Assembly: GCA_021783725.1 (NCBI GenBank)
Contig: JAJXTN010000002.1
Coordinates: forward strand, 32,203 to 96,202
Direction of reading: 5' to 3'
Length of the DNA: 64,000 bases
Source: a bacterium
GTDB lineage: Bacteria > Patescibacteriota > Saccharimonadia > Saccharimonadales > UBA4665
Shown here piece after piece: positions 35,518 to 46,254 of this stretch. How positions within the stretch are numbered: position 1 is the stretch's first letter; each line of letters begins with the position of its first letter. The position numbers and the translations under genes were made by a program. The notes beneath the pieces were generated by a model, which made no database searches, was not told the DNA's origin, and saw nothing but the letters and a program-made list of their open reading frames with translations.

Positions 35518-37043
35518 CGCAAATAAAGTTGTTGGTTGGTGCCGCTCGGGACTAGTGGTCCGATGTATTTTTGGACTGCTTGATTGGTGATACGCACGTA
35601 ATAGTTATTCCAATACCATGAGTTGTCACTGCGCAATATGAATGTTAAAGCACCGCCGCCCCACATCATGCCGAGAATCACCACTGATGCCAATATCAAC
35701 TTATACTCCAGCCTACTTCTAAGCCATTCGCTAAACGCAAAACCCAATAATATCATCGCCGGGATGATTATCGGCAATAAATAACGACCGTTTATCGCGA
35801 CTGGTTGGCCAGTTCGAAGGTAAGCCCTAAACTCATCCAGCCAGAGGACTAGCACATAAAACATAACAACCGACAACAGCAAGGCAATAACCGTGCCGCC
35901 TCGACGTCGAACAATCTGTCGGAAATATCTGATGAATAACAGTCCACCTAGCACCGCTACCACTATCGCCGTCCAAGCCGGAACAACCAACGGGCCTTTG
36001 GTGTTGAACTGTCCAGTCGGACCATCTAGGGCGTAGAACAGCCTTAACCACATACCATACAGCCATTGATTGATATAAGTCACAGGATTGGCCGACACAG
36101 TTGTTTTAGTGGCGTTAAGTGAATAGTCTCTAATCCACGGTCCATAATCACTACAAGCTTCAACGTTGAGTACTTTTGCGCAATCCGGTATCGGGGTGTG
36201 ATACACGGCAATATTGACGAAATAACGTTGGCTAAAGAAAACTACCGCTACCAGCAAGCTAGCGACTATCAATAATTTTATTAATATGGCTAGTTTAGAC
36301 CAATCGGCTAAGATGACCACCACTATCGCTTTAATTGACCGAAATACCTGTATATAACGCACGATAATATAGGCAAACAAAGTTATCATGATAGGCAAAA
36401 ATGCGTATTTGACTAATGAGGCTGTCAAACACACCACCACCAGCCCCGTCAAACGACTGACAGACACTGCTTTCGATTGTTTGAGACGATGATTTAACTG
36501 CAAAGTCAACAGCATGGCGATGGCCGCTAACGGAAAAATTAAATTATCATAATTTATTTGACCGGCCAGTAACGGAAACGCCGGAATTAGTATAAATACG
36601 GCATTAATGCTGTTACTTAGGGCTTTCGACACGCCAGCATTAAGCATTACTCGTCTGAAAATTGCTATGCCGCTAGTAAACAGGGCAATATTCAAAGCTC
36701 TGAGCCATAATATCTGTATCGTTTGGTCGGCAGTAAACAAACTAATTAACCGATAAGGGAAGCTCATCAGGTAGTGATACAAGTACGAAGGATCACGGAA
36801 CATAGCGCCGTAAGTGTTAGCTGACTCTGGCTGAGAACTCAGAAACGGATTCAAGTGATGAGCATATATATTTATAAGGCCGAAATGGAAGTCTTCGTCA
36901 AACGCCATCGGATAATGGCTACTCAGAGCAATCCAGGCAGCTTCAAAAACAAATATGCCAATAATCAACCTATAGAAAGCTAGACCACTGAAGGCCCTCA
37001 GTAGCCGCTGGGGCCACGATGAACGTAAAAGTTTAATATTCAT
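35514..37043 (-). CDS. GT-C-type membrane glycosyltransferase (putative)
   Basis: A 509-aa protein with about 11 membrane helices and the acidic first loop (AFDEDFHFGLINIYAHH) typical of GT-C/PMT-like glycosyltransferases that use polyprenol-linked donors on the outer face. Large second loop with GPWIRDY. Donor and acceptor unknown; the neighbouring DPM1-like synthase is a candidate supplier. Confidence 0.65.
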   Translation of the reverse strand: MNIKLLRSSWPQRLLRAFSGLAFYRLIIGIFVFEAAWIALSSHYPMAFDEDFHFGLINIYAHHLNPFLSSQPESANTYGAMFRDPSYLYHYLMSFPYRLISLFTADQTIQILWLRALNIALFTSGIAIFRRVMLNAGVSKALSNSINAVFILIPAFPLLAGQINYDNLIFPLAAIAMLLTLQLNHRLKQSKAVSVSRLTGLVVVCLTASLVKYAFLPIMITLFAYIIVRYIQVFRSIKAIVVVILADWSKLAILIKLLIVASLLVAVVFFSQRYFVNIAVYHTPIPDCAKVLNVEACSDYGPWIRDYSLNATKTTVSANPVTYINQWLYGMWLRLFYALDGPTGQFNTKGPLVVPAWTAIVVAVLGGLLFIRYFRQIVRRRGGTVIALLLSVVMFYVLVLWLDEFRAYLRTGQPVAINGRYLLPIIIPAMILLGFAFSEWLRSRLEYKLILASVVILGMMWGGGALTFILRSDNSWYWNNYYVRITNQAVQKYIGPLVPSGTNQQLYLR

Positions 37044-37171
37044 GCCTAAGTTTGTCTCTATTATAACCTGAAATACTCATTGATTAGCATTCAAGTCTAA
37101 ATGTTACAGGATATTAATCGCTTTGGTTTAGTTACAGCTATTTCTCATATCAAGTTCTATAATATGAACTA

Positions 37172-37849
37172 ATGCATATATTAGTTGTAGAAGATGAACC
37201 AAAGATTGCTTCGGCGGTGAAGCGTGGCTTAGAACTCAAAGGCTACGCCGTTGATGCTGTCGGCGACGCCGATAGTGGCTATAGCTATGCGCTTGATCCG
37301 ACCTACGATTTAATTGTGCTTGATAGAATGCTCCCAGGCAGTATGGATGGTGTCGAGATGTGCAAACGCCTACGGGCAGAGGGAGTAAACACTCCAGTTC
37401 TGATGCTAACCGCTCGCGGCACTATCGGCGACCGGGTCGAAGGCTTGAATGGTGGGGCTGATGATTACTTAATCAAACCATTCTCGTTTGACGAGCTAAC
37501 TGCGCGAGTTAAAGCTTTGCTGCGTCGACCAAAACACCACGTCGGTACTTTGCTGACTGTTGGTGATTTAAGCCTTGATACGAATACTTATGAAGTCAAA
37601 AGAGGCGATAAAGTCATCAAATTATCGCACAAAGAATTTTCCCTATTAGAGTATTTAATGCACCACCCAGGCCAAGTTATCACCAAGGACATGATTATTA
37701 GCCATGTTTGGGACCAGGATTCGGATATCTTACCCAACACCATTGAGGTTTACATTGGCTACTTACGTAATAAAATCGACCGACCGTTCCCCAAATCACC
37801 ACCGTTACTACATACCATGCGCGGCTTTGGCTATAAGGTGAGCCAATAG
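37172..37849 (+). CDS. OmpR/PhoB family response regulator
   Basis: A 225-aa regulator: receiver domain with VVEDEP, phosphoacceptor Asp in DLIVLDRMLPG (about residue 51), and K in LIKPFSF; C-terminal winged helix (LSHKEFSLLEYLMHHPGQVITKD split, YIGYLRNKID). TATAAT (37158-37163) is 8 nt before ATG. The cognate kinase begins 1 nt after its stop. Confidence 0.95.
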   Translation: MHILVVEDEPKIASAVKRGLELKGYAVDAVGDADSGYSYALDPTYDLIVLDRMLPGSMDGVEMCKRLRAEGVNTPVLMLTARGTIGDRVEGLNGGADDYLIKPFSFDELTARVKALLRRPKHHVGTLLTVGDLSLDTNTYEVKRGDKVIKLSHKEFSLLEYLMHHPGQVITKDMIISHVWDQDSDILPNTIEVYIGYLRNKIDRPFPKSPPLLHTMRGFGYKVSQ

Positions 37850-37850
37850 C

Positions 37851-38873
37851 ATGTTTCGATCGGCGACTTTCAAACTAACGATGTGGTATTTGGCGCTAGT
37901 CATGGCCATCAGTTTGGCGTTTAGTGTTGTGCTTTACAATGTCGTGACCAACGAACTAGCCAGAGGGCTTAATGTCGAATCTCAAAGAATTTACACCCAG
38001 TTCCCAGTGTTCAACAACAACCCTCTGCTCCGAACCGACCGAGACTATAATATTAGCGCTCACAACATATTACTGCGTCTTGTAACTTTCAATGTTGTAG
38101 TGTTGTTTGGTGCCGGCCTAGCTAGCTATTGGTTGGCTAAAAGAACACTGGAGCCTATTGAGGAAGCTCATGAACAGCAAAAACGCTTTACAGCCGACGT
38201 TAGTCACGAACTGCGTACACCATTGACTGCAATAAAAATGGAAAGCGAAGTTGCTCTAATGAATAAGTCCAGCACTGTCGCCGAACTGCGCTCGACATTG
38301 TCCAGCGTGATTGAAGAAACCACCAAATTGGACGAACTCATCAACAACCTACTACGCCTGACTCGACTAGAAGTCGACGAGTTACAGCAAAATTTCTCCA
38401 ATGTCCACACTAAAGATATTATTGACCGAGCCAGCGCCACCATCGCCACTCTAGCCAAAAATCGTCATCAAAAAATTGACTATGATATTAACGATAGCTT
38501 GGTCAACGGTGACGCCGATAGCTTGACTCAGCTTTTAGTCATTCTGATTGATAATGCCATTAAGTACAGTCCGGAAGGTAGCACCATCAATATCACCGCC
38601 AACAAACGGGCCGAATATGGCCAGATAACGATTCATGATCAAGGTATCGGCATCGACAAACAAGCACTAGATAAAGTCTTTGATAGATTCTATCGGGCTG
38701 ACAATTCTCGGACCAAAATTGGGGCCGAGGGTAGTGGCCTAGGCTTGAGTATAGCCAAAATGATTATTGATTTGCACCGCGGTAATATCACGCTTAAAAG
38801 TCAGGTTGGGAAGGGGACGACGGCTATCGTGCAGATACCGTTGGCTCAGACCAAAAAGTCGATTAGCCATTAG
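37851..38873 (+). CDS. Sensor histidine kinase
   Basis: A 340-aa kinase with two membrane helices flanking a short extracytoplasmic loop (about 50 residues), HisKA H-box (FTADVSHELRTPLTAIK), and HATPase motifs N (DNAIKYSPEG), G1 (DQGIGID) and G2 (GSGLGLSIAKMI). The short loop gives little clue to the signal. Cotranscribed with the OmpR-type regulator. Confidence 0.93.
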   Translation: MFRSATFKLTMWYLALVMAISLAFSVVLYNVVTNELARGLNVESQRIYTQFPVFNNNPLLRTDRDYNISAHNILLRLVTFNVVVLFGAGLASYWLAKRTLEPIEEAHEQQKRFTADVSHELRTPLTAIKMESEVALMNKSSTVAELRSTLSSVIEETTKLDELINNLLRLTRLEVDELQQNFSNVHTKDIIDRASATIATLAKNRHQKIDYDINDSLVNGDADSLTQLLVILIDNAIKYSPEGSTINITANKRAEYGQITIHDQGIGIDKQALDKVFDRFYRADNSRTKIGAEGSGLGLSIAKMIIDLHRGNITLKSQVGKGTTAIVQIPLAQTKKSISH

Positions 38874-38911
38874 CGATTAGCCATTGATCAAAATTTATTT
38901 GTTGGTGGGAG

Positions 38912-40576
38912 CTAAAAGTGGTCACGGATGTGCGAAAAACTGTAGTCCCAATCGGCATTAGCTTTTTTGTGCGGGTTGAAAATGGCATCGGGATCCATGA
39001 TGACTTTGGCCTGACGAAACAGTTCGACCATCGGTTTGCCGTACATTGCCTCTAGCCATGGACCACGCACTAAGCCGTCGTTGTGTTCGCCAGACAGCGA
39101 TCCGTGATATTTTAAGACCAGATTATTAACCTCTTTCATGGCCGGTAACAACTTGGCTCGCTCAGCCTTATCTTCCAATTTCATAAGTGGAATGATATGG
39201 AAATTGCCGTCACCAATATGACCTTGGACAGTAGCCAGTAATTTATACTTCTTGATGATGTCGCGAATTTTGGGCAGGAATTCTGGTAAATAAGGCGGGT
39301 TAACTACTAAATCATCAATAAACGGCGCGGTATGTTTTTCGCGCACTGTATGCCTAAGCAGGTTGAATGCTTGGCGACGCATTATCCAGAATTTCTCGCT
39401 TTTACCTTCAGTCGGGTCTTCTTCAAAACCATTGATTTCGTATCTGGCCCGCTGATTGGCTAGTTGACGATGCAACTGCTTAACTTTATCTCGGACCTCA
39501 GCCTCGGTCTCGCCATTAAATTCAACCATTAGAATCATTTTCGGAATACCGCGCAGTAGTTGCAAAGCTTCCGGTATTAAACTAAAAGCTAGCTTGAACA
39601 ATCCCCACAGGCCCAACGTTTTTGCAAAATACGGCATGTATTTAATTATGAAAATTAAGGTATTGTCATCGAAGCATTCAAATGATGCTGGTTTAGATTC
39701 CAATACTTTGTTAACAATTTCGCCTAATTCACCGATGTCGCGCATAAACAAAATCAGTAGTCCGGAATGTGGACGATGGCGAGCTAACCGAAAATTAATA
39801 TCAGTTACTAGACCTAGCGTGCCCTGAGCACCGACTATCAGTTTATTTAAATCAAAGACTTGGGTTTCGCGGTTCCAGACGTCCCACAAATTATAGCCAG
39901 TGGAATTTTTCGACACTTTCGGTTTGGCGGCCATGATTTGATCATAATTATTTACAATCAATTCATAGAGCTGTTTGTATACTTTGCCTTCGAAATCAGT
40001 TTGGGCCATTTTGGCGTCAAGTTCTGACTTATTCAACGGCTTAACACTGCGCTCAATGCCATCGGCAAACACAAATTTAAGTTCTGTCACAAAATCTTCA
40101 GTTTTACCAAACTCCAATGACTTTTCACCGCCAGCATTATTATTGACCATGCCACCAATCGTTGCCAAGTCTCGAGACGCTGGGTAGGTCGGCATCAAGG
40201 CGTTGTGTTTGAAAGTCTCCGGCTCAAAATCACGATACAACACACCGGGTTGGGCTTGGGCTGAGTCGCTAGTTATGTTCTCGATGGCCGTAAAGTATTT
40301 CTTGAAATCGACGATGATTGAATCATTGATGGCGCCACCAGACATACAAGTACCGGCCGACCGAGCCGTCAAACTCAAATTAGGCACGAGTGAGCGTTTG
40401 TCATTGACAATCCGGACCAGCTTTTCGACGTCTTTGGCATTGCGTGGAGCGACGACCAGTTCCGGTCGGATTTCAAACATAGAAGCATCGTGGCTAAAGT
40501 TATCGAGACTGACCACCGAATCATCGACATCACCTTCGAAATCGACATATTTTAAGCCAGCCTTAATTTCTTCCAT
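38912..40576 (-). CDS. FAD-linked dehydrogenase, D-lactate/glycolate type (GlcD/Dld-like)
   Basis: A 554-aa flavoenzyme: PCMH FAD-binding domain (PELVVAPRNAKDVEKLV, TARSAGTCMSGGAIND, DLATIGGMVNNNAGGE) and FAD-oxidase C-terminal domain (VQGHIGDGNFHIIPL, SGEHNDGLVRGPW). The length and lack of a C-terminal Fe-S domain suggest a D-lactate or glycolate dehydrogenase-like protein feeding electrons to quinone. Monocistronic, convergent with the kinase gene. Confidence 0.85.
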   Translation of the reverse strand: MEEIKAGLKYVDFEGDVDDSVVSLDNFSHDASMFEIRPELVVAPRNAKDVEKLVRIVNDKRSLVPNLSLTARSAGTCMSGGAINDSIIVDFKKYFTAIENITSDSAQAQPGVLYRDFEPETFKHNALMPTYPASRDLATIGGMVNNNAGGEKSLEFGKTEDFVTELKFVFADGIERSVKPLNKSELDAKMAQTDFEGKVYKQLYELIVNNYDQIMAAKPKVSKNSTGYNLWDVWNRETQVFDLNKLIVGAQGTLGLVTDINFRLARHRPHSGLLILFMRDIGELGEIVNKVLESKPASFECFDDNTLIFIIKYMPYFAKTLGLWGLFKLAFSLIPEALQLLRGIPKMILMVEFNGETEAEVRDKVKQLHRQLANQRARYEINGFEEDPTEGKSEKFWIMRRQAFNLLRHTVREKHTAPFIDDLVVNPPYLPEFLPKIRDIIKKYKLLATVQGHIGDGNFHIIPLMKLEDKAERAKLLPAMKEVNNLVLKYHGSLSGEHNDGLVRGPWLEAMYGKPMVELFRQAKVIMDPDAIFNPHKKANADWDYSFSHIRDHF

Positions 40577-40644
40577 TACTTAAGCTTAAGGGCTATAGGG
40601 GCCATAATGCAAGCCAATATTCTAGTTTGCTATACTTGTTGCAT

Positions 40645-41730
40645 ATGAAAATCGCTATCATTGGGCCGGTGCACCCCTATAAGGGTGGAATCGCCCTGCA
40701 TACCACCCAATTAGCCCATCATTTACAATCCGCGGGGCACGATGTTGACGTCATATCGTGGAAAGCCCAATATCCATTCTTTTATCCCGGTGAGCAATTC
40801 GTCCCAAACGGCAAGCCCGAAATGCCCGTATTTCAAAACTCAAAGCGAGTTCTGTCATGGAAGAATCCAGCCGGCTGGGTAGTTTGGGCCAAACGACTTA
40901 AGCGATACGATCAAATCATATTTATATGGTGGGTACCGACAGTGCAGGGACCAGTCTATACAACTATGATGAAAGCTTTGGGTAAATCAGGGCCGCGCAA
41001 AGTTATTTTGTGTCACAATCTGATTCAACACAGTGCCGGGCCGGCCGATAAACTACTGACCAAAAAAGTCCTCAATATGGCCGACAACATAATTGTCCAT
41101 ACTAATGAAATGGCCGAACTAGCTAGTGAATTCACCGATACACCGATTCGTGTAAGTGCCATGCCGGCTCATTTACCTGGCAAACCAAGCATCAAACAAT
41201 TGAACGAACCAGCCAAATCGTTATTATTTTTTGGACTTGTTCGACAATATAAAGGCGTCGACATACTTTTAAGATCATTGGCCAACATTCCAGCCATCAA
41301 ACTAGTTGTCGCTGGCGAAATGTGGGGCAAGCAACAAACTAAGTTACTGGCCCTAATCGATGAACTAAAATTGAACGACCGCGTCGAGTTAAAGCCCGGA
41401 TACGTACCAGCCGAAGACATTGCCGATCTATTCGCCGCCAGCGACGCTTTAGTCATGCCATATCGTAGCGCCACCGCTTCGAATAATCCTGATTTAGCTT
41501 TTGCTAATGGGCGACCGGTGATCGCCACTCGGGTTGGTAGTCTGCAGAAGCAAATTCGCGACAAAGTTGACGGTCTATTATGCAAGCCCAACGATGTCGA
41601 ATCACTATCGTCAGCCATAAATTATTTCTATCAACCCGGTGTGGCCAATAAATTGGCAGCCAATATCCCAGTAGTTAGCAGTGAAAATGACTGGCATAAC
41701 TACACCCAGACGATTACTAGAATTGATTAG
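40645..41730 (+). CDS. Glycosyltransferase family 4
   Basis: A 361-aa GT-B enzyme: MKIAIIGPVHPYKGGIALHT start, LLFFGLVRQYKGVDILL and a donor domain in which the usual E-x7-E segment is ATASNNPDLAFANGRPVIAT, i.e. degenerate. ATG 40645 is 8 nt after TATACT (40631-40636), deciding the start over an upstream TTG. Donor and acceptor unknown. Confidence 0.85.
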   Translation: MKIAIIGPVHPYKGGIALHTTQLAHHLQSAGHDVDVISWKAQYPFFYPGEQFVPNGKPEMPVFQNSKRVLSWKNPAGWVVWAKRLKRYDQIIFIWWVPTVQGPVYTTMMKALGKSGPRKVILCHNLIQHSAGPADKLLTKKVLNMADNIIVHTNEMAELASEFTDTPIRVSAMPAHLPGKPSIKQLNEPAKSLLFFGLVRQYKGVDILLRSLANIPAIKLVVAGEMWGKQQTKLLALIDELKLNDRVELKPGYVPAEDIADLFAASDALVMPYRSATASNNPDLAFANGRPVIATRVGSLQKQIRDKVDGLLCKPNDVESLSSAINYFYQPGVANKLAANIPVVSSENDWHNYTQTITRID

Positions 41731-41769
41731 TTGGCATCCTGCCACTTACTCTATATAATCATAAGCAAG

Positions 41770-42966
41770 ATGTCAGGGGCACACAAAGTCTTGGTGGTAG
41801 GCGGCGGTTTCGGAGGGGTCCGAGCGGCTTTAAGTTTGGCTGAAGATCGTCGCTTTGAAGTAACGCTGATCAGCAGTGATAGCGATTTACGTTATTATCC
41901 AACTCTGTATTTGACTGCTACCGGTGGCAAACGCGCCAACTCAAGTATTCCCCTAAGTCGAATTTTTATAGACAAAAATATTAAGTTGATCCAAGCTGAA
42001 GCAACCAGTCTAGATCGAACCAACAAAACCATCACCACCGCAAATGGGGACAGCTATGCCTACGACAGCCTAATCCTAGCCCTCGGCGTTGTTACCAACT
42101 ATTTCGGCGTGCCTGGCCTGGAACAATACTCATACAGCATCAAAACTCAAGCTGAAGTCGCTCGCTTCAAGGCTCATTTACACCAACAGATTATTGAAGA
42201 TCGCCATCCTGACCCCAATTATGTAGTCGTCGGGGCTGGTCCGACTGGCATTGAGCTAGCCGGCGCTCTACCGCACTATATTAAACGAATCATGAAAAAC
42301 CATGCACTTCAACCACAACCAGTTCATGTCGATATCATTGAAGCTCTACCCCGGTTATTACCTCGTTTGCCGAAGGACACTTCTAGAATGGTCAAACGAC
42401 AATTAAAAAGACTGGGTGTTAAAATATACCTAAATAGTAAAGTCGAAGGCCAGTCAATCGACGCCTTAACCGTCAATGGCAAACCGATCCGCAGTCATAC
42501 CGTGATTTGGACAGCCGGAGTTTCAACCCATCCATTTTTCGTCAATAATGGCTTCAACCTGTCTCAACGTCACAAAGTAGCCACTAACATGTATCTAGAG
42601 GCCGATAAGGACATCTATGTTATCGGCGACAACGCCGATACACCCTACAGTGGTATGGCTCAAACCGCCTTATATGACGGACGCTACATCGCCAACAACC
42701 TTATCCGCCTGGCTAATGGCCAAGAACCTTTTAGCTATGTTGCCAAAAAACCGATTACCGTCATCGTCGCTGGCGATCGATGGGCGGCAGTATTGTGGGG
42801 CAAACTAAGAATCTATGGTTGGCTGGGCTGGCTACTTCGCGAGGCTTCCGAACTGATCGGCTTTCATGATTTCGAACCGTGGAATATCGCCACCAAGCAA
42901 TGGTTGACTGAGTTCAGTAGCGAAGACGAATGTGTTGTTTGTGCAATCGCCGAAAGCCATAGCTAG
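41770..42966 (+). CDS. ndh: Type II NADH:quinone oxidoreductase (NDH-2)
   Basis: A 398-aa flavoprotein with two Rossmann folds: VVGGGFGGVRAAL (FAD) and YVVVGAGPTGIELAG (NADH). IYVIGDNADT binds FAD near the C terminus, and the amphipathic LRIYGWLGWLLREASEL fits the membrane-associating C-terminal helix of NDH-2. It oxidises NADH and reduces quinone without pumping protons. TATAAT (41754-41759) is 10 nt upstream of ATG. Confidence 0.9.
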   Translation: MSGAHKVLVVGGGFGGVRAALSLAEDRRFEVTLISSDSDLRYYPTLYLTATGGKRANSSIPLSRIFIDKNIKLIQAEATSLDRTNKTITTANGDSYAYDSLILALGVVTNYFGVPGLEQYSYSIKTQAEVARFKAHLHQQIIEDRHPDPNYVVVGAGPTGIELAGALPHYIKRIMKNHALQPQPVHVDIIEALPRLLPRLPKDTSRMVKRQLKRLGVKIYLNSKVEGQSIDALTVNGKPIRSHTVIWTAGVSTHPFFVNNGFNLSQRHKVATNMYLEADKDIYVIGDNADTPYSGMAQTALYDGRYIANNLIRLANGQEPFSYVAKKPITVIVAGDRWAAVLWGKLRIYGWLGWLLREASELIGFHDFEPWNIATKQWLTEFSSEDECVVCAIAESHS

Positions 42967-42994
42967 TCGACGCTAACCGAGTACAATAGACAGC

Positions 42995-45900
42995 ATGATA
43001 CGAGACTTTAAGGCCGAGTATGCTGATTTGAACGAAGCTCAACGCCAAGCCGTCGATTATACCGATGGACCACTACTAGTCGTAGCCGGTCCTGGCACAG
43101 GCAAAACTCAGCTATTGAGTTTAAGAGTTGCCAACATTCTGAGGACTACTGACACCAAGCCAGCTAATATACTGTGTCTGACTTATACCAATAAAGCCGC
43201 CATTAATATGAAACAGCGCATTATTAAACTGGCCGGAAGTGAAAGCGCCAAACTACCGGTTAAAACTTTTCACAGTTTTGCTGGCGAAATCATGAATACC
43301 TATCCCGAACATTTTTGGAATGCCGCTAGATTAACTGTCGCGCCAGAAAGTGTCCAGATCGAGATTATCGAATCGATCATCAGCGACTTGGCCCACGACA
43401 ACCCCTTAAGTTTGAAATTCGCCGGACAATACACCTTAATCAAAGACATCAAGCAGGCCATCGGTCTAGCCAAAGACGCCGGTCTGACTCCTGATAAATT
43501 ACGAGCCATAATTGAAATCAATTTGGCCTATATCGATATTATTGAAGCCGACTTAACTGAATTGCTAGATGATCGTTTATCTTTCAAGCACTTGCCAGAA
43601 CTTTTAACCAAAGTTCAAGCTTTACCTAGTCAGCCGATTGATGCTAATGTCTACCCGTTAACTTCACTATCAACAGCACTGGTCGACGGTCTAAGTTCAG
43701 CCGTCGATCTCGATATTGAACTCGGTAGAACAACTAATACCGGAGCCTGGAAAAAACGCTGGCTACAATCAGAAGCTGGTCAAAAAGGCATGTTTGCCGA
43801 ACGACGACGCAATCATTGGTGGCTCGAACTGGCTGGCGTCTATGAATCTTACTTAAACCAGATGCATGAAAGGGGGTTCTATGATTATTCGGATATGCTA
43901 GTTGAGGTAATCACCAAACTAGAGCAGTCCGAAGAGCTACTAGCCGACCTTCAAGAACACTATAATTATGTACTAATTGACGAATTCCAAGATACAACTC
44001 TGGCGCAGTTAAGATTAGCTCATTTAGTAGCTGATCATTACGCGGCCGAGGGGAATCCAAACTTGATGGTGGTCGGTGATGACGATCAAACGATTTTCAA
44101 ATTTAGTGGCGCCGAATTGAACAATATGCTCGGCTTCAAACGTCACTACCCGAAAGCCAAAATCATAGTTCTAACCAAAAACTATCGCTCAACCCAAGCC
44201 GTACTAGATGTCGCCAAATTAGTTATCGAGCAAGCTGAAAACCGCTTAGTCAAACAGAATAAGGCGCTCGACAAGAACTTGATTGCCGTCAATCCACCAG
44301 CCGATAAAGGCTCAATCAAAGCCTTAAGTTATTCATCACGCGAACTCCAATATAGTCAAATAGCTCGCGATATCAAGCAGAACTATCGAGCCGACCGCGA
44401 GATGGTGGTATTGGCTCGCGGCCACGACAGTTTACTTCGACTAGCCAATATCCTCAACGGTCTGAACGTCCCGATACGCTACGAGTATCAGAGCAACATT
44501 TTTGAGCATGACTTAATCCAACAAATTTACTTGCTATCGAAGTTACTGCTCGCCATCCAAGCCGGTGATAAAGCTCAGTGCAATTCAACTATCCATGAGA
44601 TTATCCGACATCCGATGTGGCAGATTGAACCACAGGTATTATGGCAGATGGCGGTCGATAATTTCCGAGCTACCGACTGGCTAGACACTTTGATTACAAA
44701 TCAAAATGACCACTTAGCCAAGCTGGGCCAATGGTTTGTGTGGTTAGCCGCCGAGGCAACTAACCAACCATTAGCGATTACGCTTGAACATTTATTGGGC
44801 CTTCGACAATCGGACTTTTATTGTTCACCGGTTAATGACTACTATTTAAAGCAACGAGCCAGTTTAGCTAAAGCCTATTTTCAAAGTTTATCTGCGATTC
44901 AACTTCTACGTTCCTTAGTTCATGAATTCTCGAAAAAAAGCCAGCCGGTACTGGATGATCTAGTTCGATTTATAGATATTAATCGGACCAACGGCTTGGT
45001 AGTCGCCGATGAATCGCCATTCATAACCGGCGACCATGCCGTCCAATTAATGACCGTTTACAAAGCCAAGGGGTTAGAGTTCGACAACGTCTATATTGTC
45101 GATGCTGTTGAAGACATCTGGCAACCTCGAACCGGAAAGCGCCAACCGCCGGCCAATTTACCACTTCAACCGGCCGGTGATGATTTAGACGACTATGTCA
45201 GACTGATGTATGTCGCTCTGACCCGAGCCAAATCAACCATTACGGTCAGTTCCTACTATTTGAATCACGCCGGTAAAGATGTTGCTACCAGTCCAATTAT
45301 TCATAGTGCTTTTGATGTAGCGCCAGTTAATGAGACCGATCAATCAGTACTGACTGAAGTCCTACACGAGAATTTACGCTGGCCGGATTTGCAAGCTGGC
45401 CAGGCTAGCGCCATATTGAAAGCTCGACTCGAAAGCTATAGCTTGAGCGTTACTCATCTATTAAATTTCCTAGATATCAAGAATGGCGGCCCAGAATATT
45501 TCAAACAACGTAACTTATTGATGCTACCGGAAGCCAAATCCGCCACTCTCGCTTATGGTACAGCCATGCACGCCGCCATGGAAACCGCTCAAAGGCTAAT
45601 CAACACTGACAACTTCACAATAGATAAAGTACACACTGATTATCAGCAAGCTTTAGCTGAACAACAACTTACCAAGTCGGACTTTCAGCGTTACTTAAGT
45701 CGTGGCCAACAAACCTTAACCAAGCTATTTACTGATTACCAATACCAGTTAGTGAAGGGCAGTCTTCCAGAACAAAATCTAAATGATGTGCGGCTGGGCT
45801 CAGCACGCATCAGGGGCAAGCTCGACCGCCTCGATTTCAATGACCAACAATTAACCATCGTCGACTATAAAACCGGTAACCCGCTAAGTAGTTTTGACAC

Positions 45901-46210
45901 TACCGCCAAGAGTTTAGCTGTCAAAGCCCATAAACATAAACTACAGTTAATTTTCTATGCTTTGCTGACCAGTCAACACCCATCCTATAGTCAATACCAG
46001 GCTATAACCGGTCAAATGGTTTATTTAGAAGCCGATTCCGCCGGTCAACTTATCAGGCATTATACGCCGACCATTGAAGACATTGACCGCTTGAAACGAT
46101 TAATTCAAGCTGTCTATCAACGCATCATCAATTTAGACTTCCCAGACATCTCCAGCTACTCATCCGACCTCGACGGTCTAGTTGCATTCGAAAACGAATT
46201 AATAAAATAA
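42995..46210 (+). CDS. UvrD/PcrA-like helicase with C-terminal PD-(D/E)XK nuclease
   Basis: A 1071-aa SF1A helicase: Walker A VAGPGTGKTQLL, motif Ia LTYTNKAA, Walker B LIDEFQDTT, motif III VVGDDDQTIFKFSGA, motif IV KNYRS, motif V VYKAKGLEFDNVYIVDA, motif VI YVALTRAKS. The last 250 residues contain a PD-(D/E)XK nuclease core (GKLDRLDF, TIVDYKTG). Architecture resembles AddA/AdnB-type recombination or repair helicase-nucleases. TACAAT is 7 nt before ATG; a terminator follows. Confidence 0.92.
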   Translation: MIRDFKAEYADLNEAQRQAVDYTDGPLLVVAGPGTGKTQLLSLRVANILRTTDTKPANILCLTYTNKAAINMKQRIIKLAGSESAKLPVKTFHSFAGEIMNTYPEHFWNAARLTVAPESVQIEIIESIISDLAHDNPLSLKFAGQYTLIKDIKQAIGLAKDAGLTPDKLRAIIEINLAYIDIIEADLTELLDDRLSFKHLPELLTKVQALPSQPIDANVYPLTSLSTALVDGLSSAVDLDIELGRTTNTGAWKKRWLQSEAGQKGMFAERRRNHWWLELAGVYESYLNQMHERGFYDYSDMLVEVITKLEQSEELLADLQEHYNYVLIDEFQDTTLAQLRLAHLVADHYAAEGNPNLMVVGDDDQTIFKFSGAELNNMLGFKRHYPKAKIIVLTKNYRSTQAVLDVAKLVIEQAENRLVKQNKALDKNLIAVNPPADKGSIKALSYSSRELQYSQIARDIKQNYRADREMVVLARGHDSLLRLANILNGLNVPIRYEYQSNIFEHDLIQQIYLLSKLLLAIQAGDKAQCNSTIHEIIRHPMWQIEPQVLWQMAVDNFRATDWLDTLITNQNDHLAKLGQWFVWLAAEATNQPLAITLEHLLGLRQSDFYCSPVNDYYLKQRASLAKAYFQSLSAIQLLRSLVHEFSKKSQPVLDDLVRFIDINRTNGLVVADESPFITGDHAVQLMTVYKAKGLEFDNVYIVDAVEDIWQPRTGKRQPPANLPLQPAGDDLDDYVRLMYVALTRAKSTITVSSYYLNHAGKDVATSPIIHSAFDVAPVNETDQSVLTEVLHENLRWPDLQAGQASAILKARLESYSLSVTHLLNFLDIKNGGPEYFKQRNLLMLPEAKSATLAYGTAMHAAMETAQRLINTDNFTIDKVHTDYQQALAEQQLTKSDFQRYLSRGQQTLTKLFTDYQYQLVKGSLPEQNLNDVRLGSARIRGKLDRLDFNDQQLTIVDYKTGNPLSSFDTTAKSLAVKAHKHKLQLIFYALLTSQHPSYSQYQAITGQMVYLEADSAGQLIRHYTPTIEDIDRLKRLIQAVYQRIINLDFPDISSYSSDLDGLVAFENELIK

Positions 46211-46211
46211 A

Positions 46212-46234
46212 AGAGGCCCGACAATCGGGCCTCT
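46212..46234. terminator. Bidirectional terminator
   Basis: AGAGGCCCGA and TCGGGCCTCT pair around CAA, between the convergent helicase and aquaporin genes. Confidence 0.88.
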
Positions 46235-46254
46235 AATCTATAAACAATGTCTGT